The translations under genes and the position numbers were made by a program. Under the pieces are notes generated by a model that was not told the DNA's origin, did no database searches, and worked only from the letters and a program-made list of their open reading frames with translations. From Methanosalsum sp. (GTDB taxonomy: Archaea > Halobacteriota > Methanosarcinia > Methanosarcinales > Methanosarcinaceae), in NCBI GenBank assembly GCA_007127385.1, contig SKZM01000153.1, positions 1 to 9,923 on the forward strand: DNA of 9,923 bases, written 5' to 3'. This document shows, piece after piece, positions 1-8,200 of the stretch; the first letter of the stretch is position 1, and every line of letters begins with the position of its first letter.

Positions 1-1131
1 CTCATTTGAAACGTTCAGCTCTGAGGTGACCTGTATTGCACCGGTTACCTGTTTATTCTCCACGGTCACAAAATCACATTCACCTGAATTCCTGTGGTAG
101 TAGACATCCAGATCTCTTCTCATAAGCTCCATGAACACAATATTCTCAAGCAGTCTGCCGTAATTCTCTGAAAAGCTGAAAGAAACAGAATTCACAAGAC
201 CTGTATCAATGCAGTATACTTTCCTGGGGTTCTGGATCTGTTTCTTAACAGAATAATCAAACTTACTGAGGGTATGGATGAGGTAGGACTCCTCTGCATA
301 TCCCAGATATTCCTTCACAGTATCTGCAGATATGCCAAGAGCCTTTGACATGGAATTATAGGAAAACGGTTTGCCTATATTGGATATTATGAAATACAGC
401 AGATCTGCAAGATCCCTGTTATCCCGCAATCTGTGTGGAAAGATTATATCCTTGAGGTATATTGTTTCATAATAGTTTTTCAGCAACTCCTCCTTTATGT
501 GCAGATCATCTTCCAGTGCAATCCTTGGAAAAGCACCAAACCTGAGATAATTCCTGAACTCATGCTTTTTTTCAGCCGAGGTGATCTTCTCCAGACCCTT
601 AAAGTCCAGGTATTCCCTGAATGTCAGAGGATATACTGTATTTATCAGGTATCTTCCAGACAGTCTTGTAATGGTTTTTCTCCTGAGAAGTCCTGAAGTG
701 GAGCCTGTCAGAATAAATTTTAGCCGTTTATCAGTATCGTAGAGACTTTTCAGGGTCGTATCCCAGTAATCATAATTCTGTACCTCGTCAATGAATATAT
801 AGTACCTATCCTGCTTTGCTGAAGCCACATGATATTCAATGATATCCAGAAGCAGTGACGAATCATCACCCATGCTCTGCAGAATAGGCTCATCCAGATT
901 CACGTACAGTATACATTCCCCGGGCACCTGCAGGGAATCAATTATCTGATACATCAGGGTTGATTTGCCTGTCCTCCTGGCACCCAGTATCAGCAGTATC
1001 TCTTCAGTATCAGCATACTTTAAGAGATAGGGATAATATTTAAGGCGCGCAATGCCCCTGTCATACTCCTTTCCAAACCACCATGGATTCTGTCTCTCAA
1101 GAACCTCAATCAGCTTCTGGTCCATGGTCAT
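1..1131 (-). CDS. AAA ATPase with DUF4143-type C-terminus, partial (runs off left edge)
   Basis: The reading frame is open from ATG at 1131 to base 1 (377 codons, no stop), so the gene is truncated only by the window edge. Visible motifs: Walker A GARRTGKS (residues 50-57), Walker B YIFIDEVQ (111-118), a sensor-1-like LTGSTSGLL (141-149), and a segment around FREYLDF (171-177) typical of this ATPase family. The C-terminal third resembles DUF4143, including YLGYAEESYLI and a PD-(D/E)XK-like GECDFV...AIQV (350-368). Family members are usually about 400-450 residues, so most of the protein is here. The biological role is generally unknown; these proteins are abundant and variably present in archaea, often near accessory genes. 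A weak AGGT (1144-1141) lies 9 nt before ATG 1131; a second in-frame ATG is at 1125. The gene is transcribed divergently from the hacB operon. The family call is firm, the cellular role is not. Confidence 0.88.
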   Translation of the reverse strand, partial: MTMDQKLIEVLERQNPWWFGKEYDRGIARLKYYPYLLKYADTEEILLILGARRTGKSTLMYQIIDSLQVPGECILYVNLDEPILQSMGDDSSLLLDIIEYHVASAKQDRYYIFIDEVQNYDYWDTTLKSLYDTDKRLKFILTGSTSGLLRRKTITRLSGRYLINTVYPLTFREYLDFKGLEKITSAEKKHEFRNYLRFGAFPRIALEDDLHIKEELLKNYYETIYLKDIIFPHRLRDNRDLADLLYFIISNIGKPFSYNSMSKALGISADTVKEYLGYAEESYLIHTLSKFDYSVKKQIQNPRKVYCIDTGLVNSVSFSFSENYGRLLENIVFMELMRRDLDVYYHRNSGECDFVTVENKQVTGAIQVTSELNVSNE

Positions 1132-1161
1132 TATATATGAACCTGCACCAACATAAAACCA

Positions 1162-1207
1162 TCGACTATAATCGACAATTTCTGCAAAAATCATCGAACA
1201 TACTCGA
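1162..1207. repeat. Two TCGA-N6-TCGA motifs in the divergent promoter region
   Basis: TCGA occurs at 1162, 1172, 1194 and 1204. This gives two pairs with exact 10-bp internal spacing, one helical turn, and a 32-bp offset between pairs, about three turns. The second copy extends to a perfect 5-bp-arm inverted repeat, ATCGA-ACATAC-TCGAT (1193-1208). The first copy, read on the minus strand, contains ATTATAG about 35 nt before the ATPase start, so a protein bound there could cover that gene's TATA element. Paired operator sites are an inference from spacing and symmetry; the binding protein is unknown. Confidence 0.45.
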
Positions 1208-1209
1208 TA

Positions 1210-1227
1210 GATCATACCGGAATGATC
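1210..1227. promoter_or_regulatory. 18-bp dyad, candidate operator
   Basis: GATCATACCGGAATGATC is an inverted repeat. The outer 6-bp arms match perfectly and the central CCGG is self-complementary; only one A/A position pair breaks the symmetry. It lies just upstream of the TATA-like box of the hacB operon and just after the TCGA motif pairs. The position suits a transcriptional regulator site. As an RNA hairpin it would be short and lies upstream of the likely transcription start, so a DNA-binding role is favoured. Function is inferred. Confidence 0.4.
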
Positions 1228-1239
1228 ATCGGTACATAC

Positions 1240-1248
1240 ATATATTAA
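1240..1248 (+). promoter_or_regulatory. TATA-like box of the hacB operon
   Basis: An A/T-rich run, ATATATTAA, is followed by more A residues and precedes the hacB start by about 30 nt. An archaeal TATA box at this place would put the transcription start near 1270, giving a very short leader and leaving the AGGTG at 1266-1270 at the very 5' end. Either the message is almost leaderless or the true box lies further upstream. Confidence 0.4.
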
Positions 1249-1265
1249 AAAACATAACTCAAAGC

Positions 1266-1270
1266 AGGTG
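1266..1270 (+). promoter_or_regulatory. Shine-Dalgarno sequence deciding the hacB start
   Basis: AGGTG sits 6 nt before ATG 1277, normal archaeal spacing. The in-frame GTG at 1268 is part of this motif, so it is probably ribosome-binding sequence, not a start codon. This supports the ATG at 1277. Confidence 0.6.
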
Positions 1271-1276
1271 AAATTG

Positions 1277-1759
1277 ATGGATATAATCAGAGGACGTGCC
1301 TGGAAATACGGGAAAAATATTGATACGGATGTAATCATTCCAGGCAAATATCTCAGGACCACTGACATGCAGGTATTTGCAGATCATGCAATGGAAGGGA
1401 TTGATCCGGAATTTACAGAAAAGATCAGTAAAGGCGACCTGATCGTGGCAGACCATAACTTTGGCTGCGGATCATCAAGGGAGCAGGCACCCCTGGCCCT
1501 GAAATACGCAGGGATCTCATGTGTGATAGCAAAATCATTTGGAAGGATCTTCTTCAGAAACGCCATAAACGTGGGACTGCCTGTGGTGGAGGCTGATATA
1601 GAGTGCAATGAAGGGGATATCATTGAAGTTGATCTTGAGAAGGGCCTGATCAGGACACCGCAGAAGACCTACGAATCAGCCAAACTACCGGACTTCCTGC
1701 TGGAGATCCTCAAAGACGGCGGTCTTGTAGCCCACAGGAAAAAGAAGGCACAACAATGA
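1277..1759 (+). CDS. hacB: Homoaconitase / isopropylmalate isomerase small subunit, HacB-like
   Basis: A 160-residue small (swivel) subunit of the aconitase-family hydro-lyases, close to the family's usual 160-170. It pairs with an iron-sulfur large subunit that is not in this window. Motifs: [13 protein letters not shown] near the N-terminus, [12 protein letters not shown] (61-72) and [18 protein letters not shown] (85-102). The specificity loop reads YLRT (residues 25-28). In Methanocaldococcus jannaschii this loop is Arg-Thr in the homoaconitase subunit MJ1271 and Val-Tyr in the isopropylmalate isomerase subunit MJ1277. That favours homoaconitase, which isomerises (homo)n-citrates during 2-oxosuberate synthesis for coenzyme B. 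The start is ATG 1277 with AGGTG 6 nt upstream. The gene overlaps the next by ATGA and is first in an operon with an AksF-like dehydrogenase. A leucine-pathway LeuD role cannot be excluded from sequence alone. Confidence 0.85.
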   Translation: MDIIRGRAWKYGKNIDTDVIIPGKYLRTTDMQVFADHAMEGIDPEFTEKISKGDLIVADHNFGCGSSREQAPLALKYAGISCVIAKSFGRIFFRNAINVGLPVVEADIECNEGDIIEVDLEKGLIRTPQKTYESAKLPDFLLEILKDGGLVAHRKKKAQQ

Positions 1760-2601
1760 TCTTTCCTGAAGAATACAAGCATGTGGGAGTATGGAGGACA
1801 GGGGATGACAGGACCGATAGTGTCTATTTCCTGAGCAGGTACCTGATATGTCAGCACGACAGTGGCTGGAGACTGTACAGGGTCAGCTCATCTGAAAAAC
1901 CCGTACTCACACACGTGGATTCCCTGGAACTGGTCGCAGATACCCATGAGATCATCTGGTATGATGAAAAACTCAATATAAAAAACAGAAGACTGCTGAT
2001 AGAAACTGCAACCAGGCTGTGCAAAGGCAATATCAGTACAGTAATCTTTACAGGAATTGACGAACATATAACATTTATCCACAGGCCGGATACAGAATGT
2101 ATAAGAACAATCCAGGTACTGGACATAGAACCACCCCTGCCCTGGCTTGCAGACTGTATCCGCAGACTTGAGAAAAGCGGCCTGTTCTCAGACCTTGAGA
2201 TCAGGTTTGAGGAGAAGATCACAGACCTGCACCGGTTCCAGGGAAAAGATACAGTCTTTCCCTGCTGCTGCTCAGGACTTGAGGGACAGTTTCTGGACTC
2301 TGACCTCATTACCCGGGAAAAGGTTACACTGATCGGATGCGAGATCTCGGATTCCATATTCAGGTCAAAGTATCCTGGTAAAGAATATACAAGACGCAGT
2401 TTCTGCCCCTTCAGCTGTGACCTTGTGACACCTGGCTCAGAGTTCATTGCCAGGTGTTGCAGGAAGGAAAAATGCGGACCTGCAGTAATCAACGGATACA
2501 GGGGCAGGGTGGTGCACTGGGGAGCAACCGAGCACGAGATCGCAGAGGAAGTACGCGAACTTGCAATGGAGATGGACAATGAAAAGGATTGCAGTAATTG
2601 A
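1756..2601 (+). CDS. Conserved cysteine-rich protein of unknown function between hacB and aksF
   Basis: A 281-residue soluble-looking protein with no signal peptide or membrane segment that I can see. I do not recognise a named domain. Its notable feature is a cysteine cluster in the second half: C170-C171-C172, C195, C217 and C221 (FCPFSC), C234-C235 and C240 (RCCRKEKC). That is nine cysteines in about 70 residues, suggestive of a metal or iron-sulfur site, or of redox chemistry. Further Cys are at 32, 89, 115, 134 and 279. It starts within hacB by an ATGA overlap (1756-1759) and its last 23 nt overlap aksF, so all three genes are likely co-translated. The position suggests a role linked to coenzyme B synthesis or to the oxygen-sensitive isomerase cluster. 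That is inference from context only. Confidence 0.85.
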   Translation: MIFPEEYKHVGVWRTGDDRTDSVYFLSRYLICQHDSGWRLYRVSSSEKPVLTHVDSLELVADTHEIIWYDEKLNIKNRRLLIETATRLCKGNISTVIFTGIDEHITFIHRPDTECIRTIQVLDIEPPLPWLADCIRRLEKSGLFSDLEIRFEEKITDLHRFQGKDTVFPCCCSGLEGQFLDSDLITREKVTLIGCEISDSIFRSKYPGKEYTRRSFCPFSCDLVTPGSEFIARCCRKEKCGPAVINGYRGRVVHWGATEHEIAEEVRELAMEMDNEKDCSN

Positions 2602-3577
2602 AGGAGACGGTATCGGAAAAGAGGTCATACCCCAGGCACTCAAAGCCCTGGACGCACTTGAGTTCAGGTTCGAGAAGGTTGAGCTGGAAGTTGGATACGG
2701 ACGGTGGGAGAGGACCGGGACAGCCATTTCAGATGATGATATCGAAACCCTCAGGTCATGCGACTGCATACTCTTTGGTGCCATCACAACCCCGGATGAC
2801 CCGAATTATGAAAGTGTGGTGCTCAAGATCAGAAAAGGACTTGACCTCTATGCAAACGTCAGGCCCATCCGGCCAATTGCAGCCATTTCAGGGGCAGTCG
2901 GGCACAAGAACTTTGATTTTGTGATTGTCAGGGAAAATACAGAAGGCCTGTACTCAGGGATCGAGGAGATCGGAGAGGACAGGGCATGTACAACCCGGGT
3001 GGTCACCAGGAAGGGTTCAGAAAGGATAGCACAGTATGCCTGCAAGCTTGCCACAGCCCGGCGAAAGCACCTGACCATCGTACACAAGGCCAATGTCCTC
3101 AAATCAGATAAACTGTTCCTGGACACATGCAGGCAGGTTGCAGAAGAGGAGAATATCAAATATGATGACAGGCTCGTTGACTCAATGGCATACAGCCTGA
3201 TCGCAACACCCTGGAAATATGATGTTGTTGTCACAACCAATATGTTCGGGGATATCTTAAGTGACATGTCAGGTGCACTTGTTGGAAGCCTCGGGCTGCT
3301 GCCGAGTGCTAATATAGGAAAGAGTCAGGCCTTTTTTGAACCGGTCCACGGAAGTGCACCGGATATTGCAGGTGAGGGATATGCAAACCCGATCGCAGCC
3401 ATACTCTCTGCAAAGATGATGCTGGAATGGTGCAGAGAATTCAAAAAAGCATCACTGATCGAGGAAGCCATCAACCAGACCCTGTGTCGCAATATCAGGA
3501 CACCTGATATCGGGGGCAACAGCACCACAGATGAATTCGGGGATGCTGTAGCTGAATATATAAGTGATTTACTCTGA
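2579..3577 (+). CDS. aksF: NAD-dependent homoisocitrate-type dehydrogenase, AksF-like
   Basis: A 332-residue beta-decarboxylating dehydrogenase of the isocitrate/isopropylmalate/homoisocitrate family, full length for the family. Motifs: [13 protein letters not shown] at the N-terminus, LKIRKGLDLYANVRP (82-96, substrate-binding arginines), VRENTEGLYSG (117-127), HKANVLK (169-175, catalytic Lys170), NMFGDILSD (221-229, metal-binding Asp225 and Asp229), and EPVHGSAPDIAG (254-265). Asp262-Ile263 in the last motif is the NAD-type, not NADP-type, signature. It would oxidise and decarboxylate homoisocitrates to 2-oxoadipate and longer 2-oxoacids leading to coenzyme B. ATG 2579 is chosen because [11 protein letters not shown] matches the family N-terminus and GGAG (2568-2571) lies 7 nt upstream; a TTG at 2561 would add an unneeded extension. 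It overlaps the upstream gene by 23 nt. LeuB or isocitrate dehydrogenase activity remains possible; the neighbouring HacB favours AksF. Confidence 0.82.
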   Translation: MKRIAVIEGDGIGKEVIPQALKALDALEFRFEKVELEVGYGRWERTGTAISDDDIETLRSCDCILFGAITTPDDPNYESVVLKIRKGLDLYANVRPIRPIAAISGAVGHKNFDFVIVRENTEGLYSGIEEIGEDRACTTRVVTRKGSERIAQYACKLATARRKHLTIVHKANVLKSDKLFLDTCRQVAEEENIKYDDRLVDSMAYSLIATPWKYDVVVTTNMFGDILSDMSGALVGSLGLLPSANIGKSQAFFEPVHGSAPDIAGEGYANPIAAILSAKMMLEWCREFKKASLIEEAINQTLCRNIRTPDIGGNSTTDEFGDAVAEYISDLL

Positions 3578-3583
3578 TATCAG
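3574..3583. other. 10-bp palindrome holding both convergent stop codons
   Basis: CTGATATCAG is a perfect palindrome. Its left part contains the plus-strand TGA of aksF (3575-3577) and its right part the minus-strand TGA of arlJ (3582-3580). The coding regions are 2 bp apart. No separate terminator hairpin or T-run is visible, so transcripts from both operons probably extend into the opposite gene. Confidence 0.7.
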
Positions 3584-5238
3584 GAGATCCCTAGCAGAGA
3601 TTCAATACCAATCTGGGTCACCACTGCACTGACCCCGGCAATCCAGACCATGATAACAAAATTGGTGAGTGAGTTCAGCATATGTCCGCCATCCACCACC
3701 TTGAGCAGCATGGCAGAGAACAGGGAATGTGCAACCATTATCACAAGTACCAGTGCAGAAAGCACCTCAATACTTCCAACATCAGTATAGATCACCATAC
3801 CCATGGACATCCCTGTAGGCATATCGATGGTATGGAACATATCCTGCATCAGCTTGACAACACCCAGTGAGATATACAGGGTAAAACCAATACCAGCAGT
3901 CAGGCCATAGAATACACCCACCAGGCTGCCTGCGGACTGGAACCGTTTCTTTCTCAGGTTGAGTATCTTATGGAAATTGACTGCTATCATATCACCTATG
4001 ATCTCAGGCTTGCCTCCAAGATGGGTGGCTTCCACAAACATCACACTAAACCTCTTGATCAGGTTACTGCCGGTACCCTCTGCAAACAGTTCCCATGACC
4101 TGATCTTATCAACCCGGGTGGTCAGTCTTCTGAACAGCCCGTTCACATCCTTTGTAAGCGGCCCGAAATCATGGATACGCAGTGACTTTAGTGCCTCATC
4201 AACAAGACCACCCCTGGCACCTGCAGAACTTCCCAGGGACCGTATGAATGCAGGATAATTCTCATCACGCCTTCGAATACTTTTCTCAATATTTGAGCAG
4301 ACCCTTCCCGTATAGGCCAGGGGTGTCAGGCACATGGCAACTGCAATTGGCAGCTCGATATCCCCGTGGATCAGCACAATAATGGTCACCAGGATACACC
4401 CTGCCAGTGATATGGGAATCGATCGGTACAGCTTCAGCCTGAAATCCGGGATCAGACGTCCGGGTTTCTGCCAGAGTAAATCCCTGGGGACCTTGCTGTG
4501 GGTGAACATGATCATCATAATATCAGTACCAATGAAGGTCACAAGTACGATCAGCATCAGGACAACAGCATCCATACCGGTGATCACCGGCATGATAACT
4601 GCAAAGGATGCAAGGAATATCAGTGACATCACCAGGGATACGAACATCTCCTTGATGATCTCAACAGAGTACATTGCACCATTGTACATGGACTCGTATT
4701 CATTCATCACCACGTTCTGTTCTGAGAGCAGGAATTCCTTGATATCCTCACCGGACTTGAGACCATGGGCAAGCCTGTCAAGAAAATCCTCAAAAATAAC
4801 AGACGGGGTGCGCTTGGCAACAAAACGGCACGCATCCGCAAGGCTCATATTCCATACAGTGACCAGTTCATAGATCTTCTTGGTCTCATCTGCAAGATAC
4901 CCGTATTCCTCATTCTCTGAAAGGATACGCACAATATCCACCCTCGGGGTCTCTGCAGTTGCGATCGAGCCCATCTGGGTAACATAATAATGCATCTGGT
5001 TATCGATCTGCGAGCCCCTGCCCTGGGCTGATGAGAGGGGATAGTATACCGCAAACAGAATACACACTGCAGGTATCAGGGCAGGGATTATGTTTGCAGG
5101 GCCACTGAACAGGTCAGGTAGCAAAAAGTAGAATATGAACGCAAACAGGAACCCGAAGATAATGACAGGTACTGCAAAGCGTCTCATATAGGATGCAGGA
5201 TCCATATTAATTACATGAAACGCTTTCTTATAGTTCAT
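3580..5238 (-). CDS. arlJ: Archaellum platform membrane protein ArlJ (FlaJ)
   Basis: A 552-residue polytopic membrane protein of the type II secretion F / TadC family, normal length for archaeal ArlJ. It is the membrane platform on which the ArlI hexamer acts during archaellum assembly and rotation. Hydrophobic segments appear at about residues 22-40, 48-67, 197-220, 224-244, 275-291, 297-310, 436-460, 488-510 and 525-548. Two cytoplasmic T2SF-like regions lie at about 80-195 and 320-435; the second is rich in basic residues, such as KSIRRRDE and LRKKRFQ, suited to contact with the ATPase. ATG 5238 is preceded 7 nt upstream by GAGGTG (5251-5246), which overlaps the arlI stop codon and indicates translational coupling. 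It is the last gene of the operon and converges on aksF. Confidence 0.93.
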   Translation of the reverse strand: MNYKKAFHVINMDPASYMRRFAVPVIIFGFLFAFIFYFLLPDLFSGPANIIPALIPAVCILFAVYYPLSSAQGRGSQIDNQMHYYVTQMGSIATAETPRVDIVRILSENEEYGYLADETKKIYELVTVWNMSLADACRFVAKRTPSVIFEDFLDRLAHGLKSGEDIKEFLLSEQNVVMNEYESMYNGAMYSVEIIKEMFVSLVMSLIFLASFAVIMPVITGMDAVVLMLIVLVTFIGTDIMMIMFTHSKVPRDLLWQKPGRLIPDFRLKLYRSIPISLAGCILVTIIVLIHGDIELPIAVAMCLTPLAYTGRVCSNIEKSIRRRDENYPAFIRSLGSSAGARGGLVDEALKSLRIHDFGPLTKDVNGLFRRLTTRVDKIRSWELFAEGTGSNLIKRFSVMFVEATHLGGKPEIIGDMIAVNFHKILNLRKKRFQSAGSLVGVFYGLTAGIGFTLYISLGVVKLMQDMFHTIDMPTGMSMGMVIYTDVGSIEVLSALVLVIMVAHSLFSAMLLKVVDGGHMLNSLTNFVIMVWIAGVSAVVTQIGIESLLGIS

Positions 5239-5249
5239 TCAAAGACACC

Positions 5250-8200
5250 TCATACCAAAAACGGAAGACCGTCAACACCGTATTTGTAGAACTTTACAAG
5301 AATGTCATGTACCTCGTGGTACTCCTCAATACCCCTGTCCTTCATTTCCTCAAGTATTCTGGCACGCAGAAACAGGTCATCATAGATCTTTCTCTTATCC
5401 TCATAACCCAGTATTGTAGCGATCTTATCCTCCAGGATGAAACTGTTGTTCAAACCCCTGAACTTATGGGTATCGGTCTCAGGATCCCACTGGAATACTG
5501 CCCTGGTCACCACACCACCTGCCTCCTCATAGTACCCCTCAATCTCCTCAATTGAAAGGCACCGGCGCAGGAACTTACCCTTACGATACACTGCCTGGAG
5601 TATCATTGCAACATTGAGATTATCCACAAAGGTCACAGGTACGTTGATGGGATCACCTGTAAGACGCTGGATCATCTTCTTTACAGCCGATGCATGGAAT
5701 GTAGCAACAACAGGGTGACCTGTATCATAGACATATCCCATCGTCTGCCTGCCACCGATATAATAGCTGCCATCTTCCATTGAAATGTCATAGGTATGGT
5801 CAGACTGACCGTGATCCACATGGATTATACGTGAGGATTTCTGTTTACTGAACCTGAAATATCTGTGATCGAAACATTCATGGCTTTCGCTGATAAGGGT
5901 ATAGCCACATATCCCTGCAAGCATTGAAAGATGCGGCAGGTAGTTCTTGTGTACCCGGGATTTGTAAATATCATAGGAGAAACCCTGTCCGTTCTTTGAT
6001 CCTGCTCCGGTACCTGCCAGCTCAAGCACAGCCTGGATCTTATCCCTGCAATACATATAGGGCACAACATACTCCGCCCATCTCTTCCACACACCCTGTT
6101 TACGGCTGGAAGAAAACTCCACCCTGGTAACTATACCCCTGATCCTGTCACTGCAGGTTGATAGCACATTCAAACCCAGATCCTTACAGAATTTGGTATA
6201 ACGGTCCACATGATCAGCGTAATCACCATGATATTGAAATTCCACACAGTTTACTTCAGGGAACAGATCATTTTCAAAACACTTCACCAGACGCAGCTGA
6301 TCAAACAGCAGACGTTCATCATTGGATTCATTATCAGTAATAAATCCAGTATTCAATGATATTCCATCATTTAAAACTGTACAGTCACTGTCAAGAATGC
6401 CGGCAATGTATGCATTTATATTGGATATGTTTTCAATAGGGATACGTTTCCTGACTGCACCTGAATAATGGCAGTCTTCGTTTACCAGAATGAAACCATT
6501 CTTTACCAGCCAGTCAACAAAAGAGCGGTCAACACGACATATCCTGGTGGTATAGATACCATCTCTTTGTTCGGTTATAACAGAATCAGCATCATTCGGG
6601 ATCACATCGGATGCATGCTGAGCATATCTTATACCCTCATCCTCGTTTTTGTTTCTGATCTGCCACCTGAAATCCGAAGATCCGTTCTTCTTTCCGGCAA
6701 CATAGAGGCTGTCATCTCCTGCAAGCCTTCCTATGCAATACCAGATATCCCCAGGAAGGGTCCCGGATTCAGGTTCAGACAGTTTCAGCATCTCCTCAAA
6801 AACAATTCTGAGCTGATCCCTGCCAGCTTTCCAGAAATTGTCTCCTATATGATCAGGCGTGATCTGTATCACATGCCTGAAAAGGGGATGATGCTCTGAA
6901 TCGTATCCGAGAATATATCCTGCAAGTGATCTGAGAATATCATCTGTCAGCTTACATGGAATAGCGATCGTTCCCCTGGCCCCTTTGCGTACAGCCTGCA
7001 CAGAATCCGGATAATCCGCACTATCCACAACCTTCTGATAGACCTCAAAGGGAATTGACCTGTTGCGTGAAGAAAAATAATGACTGAATTTCCTTCGATC
7101 GGTTTTATAATCCCCTGTTTTCCTGTACTCTTCAATATTTTTATCATAGAGATGGTCTTTCAGGATATTCCAGCCATCCAGAAAATCAAATCCGCAGGCA
7201 TCTTCCCGGTGCCAGGAAATGGACGGCGGCAGGAGCGTATCCGGCAGGTCAGGCCACTGGAGAAGATCCTGTGCAGTTACCTCCTCACCCCCCTCCAGCA
7301 GGAACCTGTGATTGGGAGTGACTTCCATGATCTCGCCTGTATCAAAATAGATCTTTATCAGCTGCTGCTCATCCATTCTCAGCACACTGGTGATCCTGGA
7401 TTCAACAATCCTGCCGTAGGCATCTGAGGTATAGACCGGGATCTCATGATCTGTCAGATCAACCTTATACTTTGCATCCTCCCTCTCAGCATTATGGGAA
7501 TATTTATCGTAGAGCTGCCTGATATGAACAGGACCCCTGCCGGGTACTGCAATATATCCGTCACGAATACACTGCATTGCCTGGAATGCCACAGATCCCT
7601 CAGCACCCCTGATCTCACCTACAATGATATAATTGGGTCTTGATCGCAGTGCAGCTTTTAGGAGGGTGAATGTATCCACCCTTGAATCCGGGGGTCCGTC
7701 CTCACGGGTGATCAGCTGCTGCCAGACAGGCTGGGGCGGCTGAACCTCTGCAGTATCCTCTGCAGAGTATACCTTGGATTTGGGGTTGACAAAGCACAGG
7801 CATGCATTCAGCATTGTGGTCTTTCCACTTGCAGTTTCGCCACTGAAAAAGATACTCATACCATTCTCAAGGCACATCCACATATATGCAGCCATTTCAC
7901 AGCTGATGGATCCCCAGTTGATCAGCTGGATGATACTGATGGGAACCTCACTGAACTTACGCATGGTAAAACTGCTTCCCCGGCGGCTGACATCAGGACT
8001 GTAGATAATATTGATACGCGAACCGTCTGGAAGTGCACCATCGGCAATGGGTTTTGAATCACTGACAGGCCTTCCTATACGTTCACTCATGCTTCTAAGC
8101 CAGTTATCAAGTCTTGTATCATCCCCGAAGGAGAGATTGGTCTTCATCATATCCAGGACCTTGTGGACAATGAACACACCATCCACACCGATACTGTGGA

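Noticed and set aside
433..696. Small plus-strand frame of 87 codons
   Set aside because: It is antisense to the ATPase gene and has no recognisable feature.
1..1131. Possible pseudogene or empty region at the left end
   Set aside because: Translation by hand shows a single open minus-strand frame of exactly 377 codons with intact Walker motifs; it only lacks a stop because the window ends.
1210..1227. The dyad as a transcription terminator or riboswitch element
   Set aside because: It lies upstream of the likely transcription start of hacB and far from the 3' end of any gene, with no T-run following.
1851..2579. A long open frame (242 codons) on the minus strand opposite the cysteine-rich gene
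   Set aside because: It lies wholly antisense to a gene that is coupled to both neighbours, has low-complexity Ser-rich composition typical of a shadow frame, and has no recognisable motif.
2848..3267. A 139-codon minus-strand frame within aksF
   Set aside because: It is antisense to conserved catalytic motifs of the dehydrogenase and has no ribosome-binding site or domain of its own.
4334..4873. A 179-codon plus-strand frame within arlJ
   Set aside because: It is antisense to a well-conserved membrane protein; its Ile/Ser/Thr-rich composition is what the complement of membrane-helix codons gives.
6894..6923. LAGYILGYDS (607-616) as the first catalytic endonuclease motif
   Set aside because: The catalytic place is Tyr and its 173-residue distance to the last motif is long; the helix at 669-682 has the acid and normal spacing, so it is the better first motif.
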